Shown: positions 1 to 7,443, counted from the stretch's first letter. The stretch: DNA of 10,868 nucleotides from Acidobacteriota bacterium (GCA_019510535.1 JAEKKE010000183.1:1-10868); one strand, 5' to 3'. The notes: generated by a model not told the origin, from the letters alone. Translations and numbers: made by a program.

Positions 1-26
1 GGCAATGGTCACAAAAGATGTTCGGT

Positions 27-1013
27 TTAGAAGATCTGGAAGTTCACGGCGACCGCCAGTTCTACCGCTACGGGAACGCCATTCTCAGTGGCAGGCTTGA
101 AGCGGTATTGCTTCACAGCTTCAATGGCCTTGTCGTCCAGTCCCATGCCGACCGGGCGTGGGACGCGGACGCGTTGCGGGCGTCCCTGGGTGTCAACGAT
201 CAGGCTGACAATGACCTCGCCCTGGAACTTGGCTTTACGAGCTTCTTCGCTGAACTCGGGCTCTGGGCCGTAGATCAACTGAGGTGCAAGAACGCCATTG
301 CCGATCTTTCTGACGCCGCCGCCGTAGTTCCCACCCGATCCCGGTCCGAGACCCGATCCGGAGCCAGAGCCGATACCGGTTCCGGAGCCATTACCCATAG
401 AGGAGACTCCGACCGCGGGAGCGTTCGGCATACCGAAGTTCGGCATATTCACATTCGACATCTTGAGGTCCTTCTGGACCTCAATTGTCGGCTCGATCTT
501 GATCTTTGGCTCCACGAGAGGAGGCTTGTTCGGAGGAACAATCTGCTGGTCGGCAAACTTCGGAAGGGCGCCTTTGGTGACCGGCGTCGGACCACGCTGA
601 CCGCCACCGCCGCCCATACGTTCCGCGGCCTTCAGCGAGACGGGCGGGGGCACCTTCGACATGTCGACGTTGCTGACGATGGGCTTCGCCATGATCTGGA
701 CGACCTTGTTTTTCACAATCCAGACGATGGCAAGGATCACCAACACATGCACCGCCGCTGCTATGGCCGTGGACTTGGGATCGCGTTTGACCTTCATGCG
801 GTCGACGACCGCAATCGGTTTTGATTGCAATTGGAGCGGCGGCAGCTTCTCCGGGAAAAAGACGTCCTTCACACTCGCCCACAGCGAGGTAAACACGTTT
901 TCTTCTGTCTTCTGGAGTTCTGTCCCGAAAATAGGCTCGGCGCTCTTACGGGCGTCGAACTGACCATCGTTCTTAGGATCGAGTCCCGGTGGCGTCAAAA
1001 CAGTATTCGCCAT
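27..1013 (-). CDS. TonB-type energy transducer with Gly-rich periplasmic linker
   Basis: Inner-membrane protein predicted to pass proton-motive-force energy to outer-membrane receptors. From the chosen ATG it is 328 residues. Residues 1-80 are a charged cytoplasmic part, about 81-100 form one membrane helix (STAIAAAVHVLVILAIVWIV), 120-200 are rich in Pro, Lys and Met, and 205-233 are a Gly/Ser linker. Residues 241-328 are a TonB C-terminal domain, with PEPEFSEEARKAKFQGEV, a GMGLDDKAIEAVKQYRFKPA block and terminal VNFQIF. The helix keeps one His (residue 89), like the essential His of TonB. The Gly/Ser linker and the long N-terminus differ from classical TonB. A GTG at 1124 would add 37 residues; I prefer the ATG because I recall relatives starting MANTVLTPPG, but neither start has a clear Shine-Dalgarno. 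No exbB, exbD or receptor gene is adjacent. The family call is solid; the partner receptor is unknown. Confidence 0.85.
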   Translation of the reverse strand: MANTVLTPPGLDPKNDGQFDARKSAEPIFGTELQKTEENVFTSLWASVKDVFFPEKLPPLQLQSKPIAVVDRMKVKRDPKSTAIAAAVHVLVILAIVWIVKNKVVQIMAKPIVSNVDMSKVPPPVSLKAAERMGGGGGQRGPTPVTKGALPKFADQQIVPPNKPPLVEPKIKIEPTIEVQKDLKMSNVNMPNFGMPNAPAVGVSSMGNGSGTGIGSGSGSGLGPGSGGNYGGGVRKIGNGVLAPQLIYGPEPEFSEEARKAKFQGEVIVSLIVDTQGRPQRVRVPRPVGMGLDDKAIEAVKQYRFKPATENGVPVAVELAVAVNFQIF

Positions 1014-1190
1014 AAGCTGCTTCGCAAACCTGGCCTGCGGGCCGTATTGCGCCCACACCCTTCTTCCAAATTCTCGCGCCGTTGGTGGACTTACATCTCC
1101 CGGTCTTTTGCCGGTTCCTGCCACGTCGCGTTCAGCGTCTGGCTCCGCTCCTATTTTACAGACGTTTCCTTAGGCGCGCAGTCACTTTCT

Positions 1191-1220
1191 TTGACGCATA
1201 GAACCACATCCGGGTATACG
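1191..1220 (+). promoter_or_regulatory. Probable sigma70-type promoter for ileS-lspA
   Basis: TTGACG (1191-1196) is separated by 18 bases from TATACG (1215-1220), matching the -35 and -10 consensus at 5/6 and 4/6 positions. Transcription would start near 1227, giving a leader of about 60 bases before the ileS ATG. A second A/T box, TAAAAT at 1241-1246, lacks a good -35. The rest of this divergent spacer (1014-1285) shows no small gene or RNA. On the minus strand, TAAAAT at 1158-1153 is a weak -10 candidate for the TonB-like gene. Confidence 0.55.
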
Positions 1221-1275
1221 GCTGCAATGCCCTGACAAAGTAAAATGATCTTTTGGTGACCTCGCGTACCAACTC

Positions 1276-1280
1276 AGGAA
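1276..1280 (+). promoter_or_regulatory. Shine-Dalgarno site fixing the ileS start
   Basis: AGGAA lies 5 bases before the ATG at 1286. The longer reading frame opens with a TTG at 1253 that has no such site, so the ATG is the better start. Confidence 0.7.
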
Positions 1281-1285
1281 AAAGC

Positions 1286-4156
1286 ATGTCAGATTCGCCC
1301 GCGCAGAAGCCGTTGAAGTCTACCCTGAACCTGCCACAGACCGCCTTCCCCATGAAGGCCGGCCTTCCGCAGAACGAACCAGCACGCCTCCAGAAGTGGA
1401 TCGGGAACGACCTCTACGGACAGATTCGTGCCGCCCGCGCCGGCGCGCCGAAGTACATTCTGCATGACGGCCCGCCATACGCTAATGGGGCCATCCATCT
1501 GGGCCATGCGCTGAATAAGTGCATCAAGGACTTCGTCGTTAAATCCAAGACGATGACGGGTTTCGACTCCCCCTATGTGCCCGGCTGGGACTGCCACGGC
1601 CTGCCGATCGAGATCAAAGTCGATGAGCAGCTTGGCCGCAAGAAGCTGGAAATGGACGCTGTTACCGTCCGCCAGCAGTGCCGCGACTATGCGCAGAAGT
1701 ACGTGGATCTGCAGCGCTCACAGTTCCGCCGCATGGGAGTCCTGGGCCGTTGGGATGATCCTTATCTGACGATGAGCTTCCCCTACGAAGCCCGTATCGT
1801 CGAGACCTTCTACGAGTTCTTCGAGCACGGCTATGTCTACAAGGGCCTGAAGCCGGTCTACTGGTGCTGGCACGACAAGACGGCCCTGGCTGAGGCCGAG
1901 GTGGAGTACGAGATGCACACCTCTCCCTCCATCTACGTCCGTTACCGGCTCCTCAGCGATCCCGCCGACCTGGCGCCGGAGCTTGCCGGCCGCGAGGTCT
2001 ACACCATCATCTACACCACCACGCCGTGGACGCTTCCCTCCTCGCTGGCGGTAGCCTTCAATCCGGAGTTCGACTACGTCGCTCTCGAAAACGCCGACGG
2101 CGCCGTCTACCTGGTTGCCGAAGCGCTCGCCGATGCCGTCCGCGAGTCCTGCAAGATGCCGGAAGCAAAGGTGCTAACCCACATGAAAGGTACGGCGCTG
2201 GAGAACACCACCTTCGCGCATCCCTTTCTGCAGGGACGCACGATCCTGGGAGTCCTGGGTGATCACGTCACCGCCGAACAGGGTACGGGCGCTGTCCATA
2301 CCGCCCCGGCACACGGTCCCGATGACTTCTACACCGGCGCAAAGTACGGCCTGCCGCAGACCACGAATGTCGACGATGCGGGACGGATACGCAACGGGCT
2401 GCCGGAGTATGACGGACTGCACATCTATAAGGCCAATCCCATCATTCTGGACATCATCCGCAAGAACGGAGCATTACTCTCCGAGACCGAGGTCAAGCAC
2501 AGCTATCCGCACTGCTGGCGCTGCCACAGACCGGTGATCTATCGCGCCACGGAGCAGTGGTTTATCGGCATGGAGACGCCGGTCAAGGACCAGCAAGGCA
2601 ACGAGACCACCTTCCGCCAGCGGGCGTTGGATGAGATCAAGAAGGTGACCTGGGATCCCTCGTGGGGAGAAGAGCGCATCTCGAACATGATCGCCACGCG
2701 CCCAGACTGGTGCATCTCGCGCCAGCGCATCTGGGGTGTGCCCATCGCCGTCTTCCTGTGCCAGAGCTGCGACCATCCCGTCACCGATAAGGCACTCAAT
2801 CAGAGCATCGTGAAGCTCTTCGAGAAGGAAGGCGCTGATGCCTGGTACAAGTACCCTGCCGAGCAACTGCTGACGGCCGGAACGACGTGTACCAAGTGCG
2901 GGCACTCGGCCTTCCGTAAGGAGATGGACATCCTCGACGTCTGGTTCGAGTCCGGCTCGTCGTGGCATGCCGTGCTGGAGACGGAGCCCGAGCTCCGCTT
3001 CCCCGCCGACATGTACACCGAGGGCGGCGACCAGCATCGTGGCTGGTTCCACTCGTCGCTGCTGGCTTCTGTCGGCATTCGCAACGCCGCGCCCTACAAG
3101 TACGTTGCTACCAGCGGCTGGACGCTGGACGAGCAGCGTCGTGCCTTCTCCAAGTCGCTTGGCAATGGCGTCGATCCCGTACTGGTGATGGATCAGCTCG
3201 GAGGCGATATCGTCCGCCTCTGGGTCGCTTCGGTCGACTTCCGCGAAGACGTTATCGCCTCAGTCCCGCTGATGAAGCGCCTCGCGGAAGAGATCTACCG
3301 CAAGCTGCGCAACACCTTCCGCATCCTGTTGGCGAACCTGTATGACTTCAACCCCGCCGAACACGCGGTGAAGGAGTTCAGTGCCCTCGAGCCGCTCGAC
3401 CAGTACATGCTGGCGAAGGGAGCCGAGATCGTTGCCAAGGTACGCAAGGCCTACGACGAGTTCGAGTTCCATCGGGCTTATCACGCCATCAACGAGTTCT
3501 GTAACTCTGACCTGAGCGCGTTCTACATCGACGTTCTGAAGGACCGTCTCTACACCTTCGCGCCCAACGCTCCGGGCCGCCGCAGCGCCCAGACCGCGAT
3601 CTGGAAGATCACGGAGGCACTCGTTCGCCTGGTCGCTCCGGTGCTCTCGTTCACAGCAGATGAGGTATGGGAGTATCTGCCGAAGGTCGAGGGGCGTGAA
3701 GCCAGTGTCCACATCGCGCATTTCCCCGCTCCGGAAGATTTGGCTCCTGCCAATACCGAAAGCCTGGTTGCGAACTGGGAGAAGTTGCTCGCTGTTCGTG
3801 ACACGGTTCTCTTGTCGCTGGAAGAGGCAAGAAAGAACAAGCAGATCGGTAAAGCGCTCGATGCCAGCGTGGCCGTAACCATTCCGGCAGCGCTGCAAGA
3901 AAGCTTCGATAGCTTCGGCTCCCACTTCGCCGAGCTGTGCAACGTATCTGCTTCCCGCTTCTCTGTGGATGGCGATCAAGCCTCTTCAGTAGAAGTAATC
4001 CCCTGTGAGACGCTCTCCGAGGTCACGAAGTGCGAACGTTGTTGGCGCTATACCAATGATGTTGCCTCCGATAGCCATTACCCAACCGTCTGCGCCCGCT
4101 GTGCAACAGCACTCGACGAGATCGGCTACGAGCCCTACACGGCGTCTCAGGAGTAG
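1286..4156 (+). CDS. ileS: Isoleucyl-tRNA synthetase
   Basis: Cytoplasmic class I synthetase that charges tRNA-Ile and edits mischarged valine. The product is 956 residues, close to the 938 of E. coli IleS. Visible landmarks are: the HIGH signature as HLGH (71-74) after DGPPYANG; the CP1 editing domain with TTTPWT (244-249) and GTGAVHTAPAHGPDDF (333-348), which holds the conserved editing aspartate; and DVWFESGSSWHAV before the active-site second half. The KMSKS loop reads AFSKS (620-624), so its first two residues are changed while the Ser-Lys-Ser core is kept. The anticodon-binding helical domain follows. Two Cys pairs in the catalytic half (492/495 and 535/538) and a terminal CxxC...CxxC (916/919 and 936/939, within CERCWRY) look like zinc sites. 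It probably heads an operon with lspA. Identification is secure. Confidence 0.98.
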   Translation: MSDSPAQKPLKSTLNLPQTAFPMKAGLPQNEPARLQKWIGNDLYGQIRAARAGAPKYILHDGPPYANGAIHLGHALNKCIKDFVVKSKTMTGFDSPYVPGWDCHGLPIEIKVDEQLGRKKLEMDAVTVRQQCRDYAQKYVDLQRSQFRRMGVLGRWDDPYLTMSFPYEARIVETFYEFFEHGYVYKGLKPVYWCWHDKTALAEAEVEYEMHTSPSIYVRYRLLSDPADLAPELAGREVYTIIYTTTPWTLPSSLAVAFNPEFDYVALENADGAVYLVAEALADAVRESCKMPEAKVLTHMKGTALENTTFAHPFLQGRTILGVLGDHVTAEQGTGAVHTAPAHGPDDFYTGAKYGLPQTTNVDDAGRIRNGLPEYDGLHIYKANPIILDIIRKNGALLSETEVKHSYPHCWRCHRPVIYRATEQWFIGMETPVKDQQGNETTFRQRALDEIKKVTWDPSWGEERISNMIATRPDWCISRQRIWGVPIAVFLCQSCDHPVTDKALNQSIVKLFEKEGADAWYKYPAEQLLTAGTTCTKCGHSAFRKEMDILDVWFESGSSWHAVLETEPELRFPADMYTEGGDQHRGWFHSSLLASVGIRNAAPYKYVATSGWTLDEQRRAFSKSLGNGVDPVLVMDQLGGDIVRLWVASVDFREDVIASVPLMKRLAEEIYRKLRNTFRILLANLYDFNPAEHAVKEFSALEPLDQYMLAKGAEIVAKVRKAYDEFEFHRAYHAINEFCNSDLSAFYIDVLKDRLYTFAPNAPGRRSAQTAIWKITEALVRLVAPVLSFTADEVWEYLPKVEGREASVHIAHFPAPEDLAPANTESLVANWEKLLAVRDTVLLSLEEARKNKQIGKALDASVAVTIPAALQESFDSFGSHFAELCNVSASRFSVDGDQASSVEVIPCETLSEVTKCERCWRYTNDVASDSHYPTVCARCATALDEIGYEPYTASQE
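4149..4153 (+). promoter_or_regulatory. lspA Shine-Dalgarno inside the 3' end of ileS
   Basis: AGGAG sits in the last codons of ileS, ending just before its TAG, and lies 11 bases ahead of the lspA ATG. Ribosomes finishing ileS would pass over it, so the two genes are probably translationally coupled. The 11-base spacing is slightly long. Confidence 0.5.
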
Positions 4157-4164
4157 TCCACCAA

Positions 4165-4701
4165 ATGTCTGAAGTAGTTGTTCATCCAATCATCCGGTCC
4201 AGTCGTACACGCGATCTTCGCCTGTGGCTGCTTGTCATCACTGCACTGGTAGTGACGGCAGACCGCCTGTCGAAGCTATGGATTGAAGCGCATATCGACC
4301 TGGGTTCGACTATCCCCATCATCCCGCGGTTTTTCCGGTTGAGTCATGTCTTGAACACGGGTGCAGCGTTCTCCATATTCGCTGACTCCACCTCGCCCGA
4401 ACGTGTACGCATTGTGCTAATCGCGTTTTCGGTCTGCGTTACGGTGGTGATTGCCGCCATGATCTACAGAGTTGGCCGCACCCTGTCACTGACCAGCTTC
4501 GGGCTGGCCCTGATTCTTGGTGGAGCGCTCGGTAATCTGTACGATCGCATCCGCTTTGATCATGTGGTCGACTTCCTGCAAGTCCACGTCGGCACCTATT
4601 ACTGGCCTGATTTCAATCTGGCTGACTCTGCTATCTGCGTCGGTGCATGTCTGCTGCTGCTGGAGATATTCCGGCCGCAGCCAAAAAATATCGAGGGATG
4701 A
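4165..4701 (+). CDS. lspA: Lipoprotein signal peptidase (signal peptidase II)
   Basis: Inner-membrane aspartic protease that removes the signal peptide of diacylglyceryl-modified prolipoproteins. At 178 residues it is a little longer than the usual 160-170; the extra residues are an N-terminal cytoplasmic leader. There are about four hydrophobic helices: roughly 18-32, 82-101, 111-127 and 153-169. Family motifs are all present: D33 with K37 after helix 1, NTGAAFSIF (64-72), GGALGNLYDRIR (119-130), VVDF with catalytic Asp136, and FNLADSAICVGA with catalytic Asp154. It follows ileS by 8 bases on the same strand, a pairing seen in many bacteria, and has no promoter of its own that I can see. A hairpin terminator begins 25 bases after the stop. 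Identification is secure. Confidence 0.97.
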   Translation: MSEVVVHPIIRSSRTRDLRLWLLVITALVVTADRLSKLWIEAHIDLGSTIPIIPRFFRLSHVLNTGAAFSIFADSTSPERVRIVLIAFSVCVTVVIAAMIYRVGRTLSLTSFGLALILGGALGNLYDRIRFDHVVDFLQVHVGTYYWPDFNLADSAICVGACLLLLEIFRPQPKNIEG

Positions 4702-4725
4702 GAAAAGAAATATCTACACATGAGA

Positions 4726-4753
4726 AAAGGGCTGCCAGACCGGGCAGCCCTTT
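4726..4753. terminator. Bidirectional hairpin terminator between lspA and the nucleotidyltransferase gene
   Basis: Perfect 11-base-pair stem: AAAGGGCTGCC (4726-4736) and GGCAGCCCTTT (4743-4753), with a 6-base loop. The A run on one arm gives T runs on both strands: TTT on the plus strand and TTTTCTC after the stem on the minus strand. It lies 25 bases after lspA and 87 bases after the end of the convergent minus-strand gene, so it can serve both. The remaining spacer, 4754-4839, holds nothing I can recognise. Confidence 0.85.
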
Positions 4754-4839
4754 CCACGTATCAGTGGCTCCGGCCCCGACGGCGGCACAGAGTCTACGTT
4801 GACGAAAACCTTACTCCTGTTTGTCCCCTGCTGTCACCT

Positions 4840-6717
4840 TCACCGCTTCTTCGCGGGGGCCTTTTTCGCAGGAGCCTTCTTGGCCGGCTTCGGTGCGGGT
4901 TTAGCCGGCTTATGGGCAACGGGTTTCTTTGCCGGAGCCGCCTTCTTCGCCGGAGGAGCCGGCTTTTTGGCAGCGACAGCATGCTTGATGGGAGCCGCTT
5001 TCTTTGCCGGAACCGCGGCTTTTTTCGGGGGCGCCGGGGCCGGTTTCTTGGCCTCGGGCTTTGCAGCAGCCTTCTTCGCCGGAACAGGCGCCGGCTTCTT
5101 GGCTGCAGCTTTTGCCGGAGGAGCCGGAGGGGCCTTCTTGGCGGGGACCGCAGGAGCTGCTACTGGTTTTTTCGAAGGCGCGGGCGCGGCGGCGGCCTTT
5201 TTCGCAGGGGCATGCTCCGCAGCCTTCGTTTCCGCAGGTGCGACCTTCTTCGCAGGAGCCGCCTTCACGGGCTCTAGAGCGGCCTCTGCATCGATCAGAT
5301 CCTCGTCTCCAATCTCGATAGCCACATCACCTGAGGCGATCAGCTCGCCTGCCGCCTCTTCGACGACCGGAGCAGCCTTTTTCGCTCGCTTCGACTCTTT
5401 CTTGGCCGCACGCGGACGGCGCAGGTTAACAGGCGGAGGCGGCGCCGGGGGCGAGTAAGGCTCGAGGTACGCCTTCATCTCCTCAACGGTCGACAACTTG
5501 CCGTCCATCAGCTCAAAGAAGAGCTTCTCGACCAGTTCGTCATAGCCCGGTAGATCCGGCGTGATGCGCATCTCCAACATCAAGGCATAGGGGATCTTTA
5601 GGCGGGCCTGCGGCCACTCAGCGGTAAAGGCCTTGAACTTGTTTTGCACGGAACCGGACTTTACCGCAAAAACCATTTGCAGGACAGCTTCCGGCTTGGA
5701 GGAGTGCAATAACTTCCACGCAGCGGACGGTGCCGCGGCCGACTTGCTGGTAAATTCCGTGGCAAGCGCTTTGCCCTGAGCCTCCATGCCGTCAATCGCT
5801 TCCACGAATGCCTGACGGGGGAAACTATGCTTAAGAGTGGCGACATCCTTTGGCGGCAGCTTGGCCGTCAGCAGCGGGAAGGAAATGGCGGAGGCATCCG
5901 GGAAGATACCCTGCAGTTGCAACACGCCTACCTTGTCGCGCAGATCGTCGAGAGCGGCTGCATTCACGACCTTCGGTCCCCAGGCCGGCATGAGAGCCTT
6001 CATCCAACCCTCGATCTCCAGATGGCGCAGGACTCGCAGACCATCTTCCTCATAGGCGATCTCTTCCAGCTCGTAACCGCGATACCAGGCCGGAAGATTG
6101 GCGATATAGTCCTCTTCCTTTGCCGTCTCGTAGCGGGCACGAGTGCGCTCTTCCAACTGCCAGCCAAGACGCGCAGACAGTCGGGCAGCGCGAACCAGAC
6201 GGGACGGATCCTCAATGAATCCATAGTTTGAGACCAGCCGAAGCTCCCGATTCTCGATATCGGCTACACCGTTCAGCGGATCCATCAGGAGGCCCCAGGA
6301 CCCCTCATTGAGCGACAGCGCCATGGCATTGGCGGTGAAGTCACGGCGGCGCAGATCTTCCAGAATGTTCGCCGGCTTGTAGACCGGTTTTGCCGGCTTG
6401 GGATAGGTCACGCCCAGCGTGCTGCTGATCTCCATCCTCACAGAACCAGGAAAGTCGAAGAAAAGTGACTGTGTGGGCTCGTACTCGCCGGAGAAGGTAG
6501 CGCCGGCTTTCTGGATATCTTTCTTCAACTTGAGAGCATTTCCCTGAACTGCCACATCAAGATCGCGTACGGAGGTGCCGGCCGTGAGGTCGCGCACGGC
6601 TCCTCCAACCAGAAACAGCGTCATTCCGCGTTCGCGGACGACGGCCCTGATCTTTTCCAGTGCACTCTTCTGGTTAGCGGATAGTCGATTTTCGAGCAGG
6701 TAGATGTAGTCGGCCAT
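4840..6717 (-). CDS. CCA tRNA nucleotidyltransferase / poly(A) polymerase family protein with H1-like tail
   Basis: Nucleotidyltransferase of the polymerase-beta fold, expected to add CCA (or A residues) to RNA 3' ends. It is 625 residues. The catalytic head holds LFLVGGAVRD (35-43) followed by RDLDVAV with the metal-binding Asp52 and Asp54. Next come the RRRDFTANAMAL block (123-134), DPLNG (146-150), and EDPSRLVRAARLSARLGW (169-186), which covers the nucleotide-recognition and neck region. Residues 190-420 are helical and less conserved, with no HD phosphohydrolase motif that I can find. Residues 422-430 are Pro-rich and about 432-448 basic. Residues 452-482 are acidic, and 484-625 are a Lys/Ala/Pro tail with PAKK ten times. 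Whether it is CCA-adding, A-adding or a poly(A) polymerase cannot be decided from sequence alone, so no symbol is given. The ATG at 6717 opens the catalytic domain sensibly but has no clear Shine-Dalgarno. Confidence 0.88.
   Translation of the reverse strand: MADYIYLLENRLSANQKSALEKIRAVVRERGMTLFLVGGAVRDLTAGTSVRDLDVAVQGNALKLKKDIQKAGATFSGEYEPTQSLFFDFPGSVRMEISSTLGVTYPKPAKPVYKPANILEDLRRRDFTANAMALSLNEGSWGLLMDPLNGVADIENRELRLVSNYGFIEDPSRLVRAARLSARLGWQLEERTRARYETAKEEDYIANLPAWYRGYELEEIAYEEDGLRVLRHLEIEGWMKALMPAWGPKVVNAAALDDLRDKVGVLQLQGIFPDASAISFPLLTAKLPPKDVATLKHSFPRQAFVEAIDGMEAQGKALATEFTSKSAAAPSAAWKLLHSSKPEAVLQMVFAVKSGSVQNKFKAFTAEWPQARLKIPYALMLEMRITPDLPGYDELVEKLFFELMDGKLSTVEEMKAYLEPYSPPAPPPPVNLRRPRAAKKESKRAKKAAPVVEEAAGELIASGDVAIEIGDEDLIDAEAALEPVKAAPAKKVAPAETKAAEHAPAKKAAAAPAPSKKPVAAPAVPAKKAPPAPPAKAAAKKPAPVPAKKAAAKPEAKKPAPAPPKKAAVPAKKAAPIKHAVAAKKPAPPAKKAAPAKKPVAHKPAKPAPKPAKKAPAKKAPAKKR
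4843..5265 (-). repeat. Degenerate in-frame repeats coding the Lys/Ala/Pro tail
   Basis: The last 142 codons of the nucleotidyltransferase gene are imperfect, unevenly spaced repeats coding PAKK, AKKPAP and KKAAP units, with PAKK ten times and three copies at the very C-terminus. The plus strand shows recurrent GCCTTCTT and GCCGGA words. The units differ at many wobble positions, so this is an old or selected low-complexity region, not a fresh tandem duplication. Composition resembles eukaryotic histone H1 tails and bacterial AlgP/Hc1-like proteins. Confidence 0.85.
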
Positions 6718-6801
6718 AGATAGGCGGGCAGCGCTCCGGGCTTCGGATTAGTCGCTAACTCTCGCCGTATCAATCGCTTAGCATCGGCAAGCAAGACGAC
6801 A

Positions 6802-6836
6802 CAAAAGCCAAATGTAACATATAGGTACTGCTTTTG
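6802..6836. promoter_or_regulatory. Inverted repeat over a possible promoter in the divergent spacer
   Basis: CAAAAGC (6802-6808) and GCTTTTG (6830-6836) form perfect 7-base arms around 21 bases. At the centre lie ATGTAACAT (6812-6820) and TATAGG (6820-6825). TATAGG could be a -10 for the plus-strand gene at 6874, with a weak ACGACA -35 at 6796-6801, 18 bases upstream. The same A/T core reads TATATG on the minus strand, toward the nucleotidyltransferase gene. An operator overlapping the promoter is one explanation. Chance is another, since the arms are short. Confidence 0.3.
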
Positions 6837-6873
6837 CTACATTCCTGCTGCTTTTTAAGAACCCGATGAGACA

Positions 6874-7422
6874 ATGCCCAGTATGTCTGCCGGACGAAAA
6901 AAAGTTCTCATCCGAAGATTCAGCCGCGACACCATAGCCGGCTACCTACCGGCCGCAGGCTTTGTGCAGGACGACGCCCTGGAGCTTCTGGATCTCTCCG
7001 GAAGGGTCATGCCTATTCCCCTCTCCGAGATCAAGATGGTGCTCTATGTGCGTGACTTCAACCTCACGGAAAAGGATCCGGAACGGACACTGCGGAAGAC
7101 CTTTCTCTCCAAGCCACGGACGGAGGGTCTCTTTATCCGCCTGAAGCTCCGCGACGAAGATGTGCTGGAAGGGCTGGCCCCGTTAGATATCAGCCTGATG
7201 GATTCCGCAGCGGAGGACAAGGGGGTCCAGTTCACACCTCCTGACGTCCGATCCAACGTACAGCGGATCTTCGTCCCTCGCCGGGCCATTGAGAGCATGG
7301 ACCTGCTGGCGGTGATCACCACGCCGTCCAAGAAGAAGCCCGTCGCCTCGACCCCCTCAGACAAATCCCTCCAGGAACAGCTCTTCGCCACCGAGCTGCC
7401 GCCGAACTCACGGCCAAACTAA
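6874..7422 (+). CDS. Uncharacterised conserved protein, two beta-rich modules
   Basis: I cannot assign a function. The product is 182 residues, soluble, with no signal peptide or membrane helix. Residues 10-62 (KVLIRRFSRDTIAGYL, then DDALELLDLSGRVMPIPLSEIKMVLYVRDF) look like a strand-rich small barrel. A basic linker (71-83, with KTFLSKPRTEG) follows. Residues 84-148 (LFIRLKLRDEDVLEGLAP through RIFVPRRAIESMDLLAVI) have a similar strand-turn-strand pattern. The last 34 residues are Lys/Pro/Ser-rich and probably disordered. From memory it resembles a family of unknown function common in Acidobacteriota; that is recall, not a search. The ATG at 6874 is used; another in-frame ATG at 6883 is possible, and neither has a strong Shine-Dalgarno. 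It is transcribed alone, divergent from the nucleotidyltransferase gene, and ends at a strong hairpin. The frame is clean and looks genuinely coding. Confidence 0.8.
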   Translation: MPSMSAGRKKVLIRRFSRDTIAGYLPAAGFVQDDALELLDLSGRVMPIPLSEIKMVLYVRDFNLTEKDPERTLRKTFLSKPRTEGLFIRLKLRDEDVLEGLAPLDISLMDSAAEDKGVQFTPPDVRSNVQRIFVPRRAIESMDLLAVITTPSKKKPVASTPSDKSLQEQLFATELPPNSRPN

Positions 7423-7443
7423 GCTAAAAATCTTGTTCAAAGG

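Noticed and set aside
18..824. A 268-codon plus-strand frame opposite the TonB-like gene
   Set aside because: The product is Arg/His/Asp-rich without any domain, while the minus frame gives a recognisable TonB C-terminal domain.
1253..1285. TTG start for ileS adding 11 residues
   Set aside because: The ATG at 1286 has AGGAA at good spacing; the TTG has no such site.
1156..1353. A 65-codon minus-strand frame in the tonB-ileS spacer
   Set aside because: It overlaps the ileS start and promoter, has no Shine-Dalgarno and no recognisable sequence.
3260..3979. Long minus-strand frames opposite ileS (3260-3979 and 2474-3052)
   Set aside because: They lie fully inside a secure ileS coding region and show no family features; they are by-products of high-GC codon use.
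4843..5265. CRISPR array or tandem DNA repeat
   Set aside because: Units are irregular, in frame and coding, with no constant repeat and no unique spacers.
4799..5458. A 219-codon plus-strand open frame rich in Ala, Phe and Gly, and a second Arg-rich frame at 4720-5277
   Set aside because: Both are antisense to the Lys/Ala/Pro tail. Repeated AAG/GCC-type codons leave stop codons rare in the other frames, and the products are low-complexity with no start signal. The catalytic domain in the minus frame is decisive.
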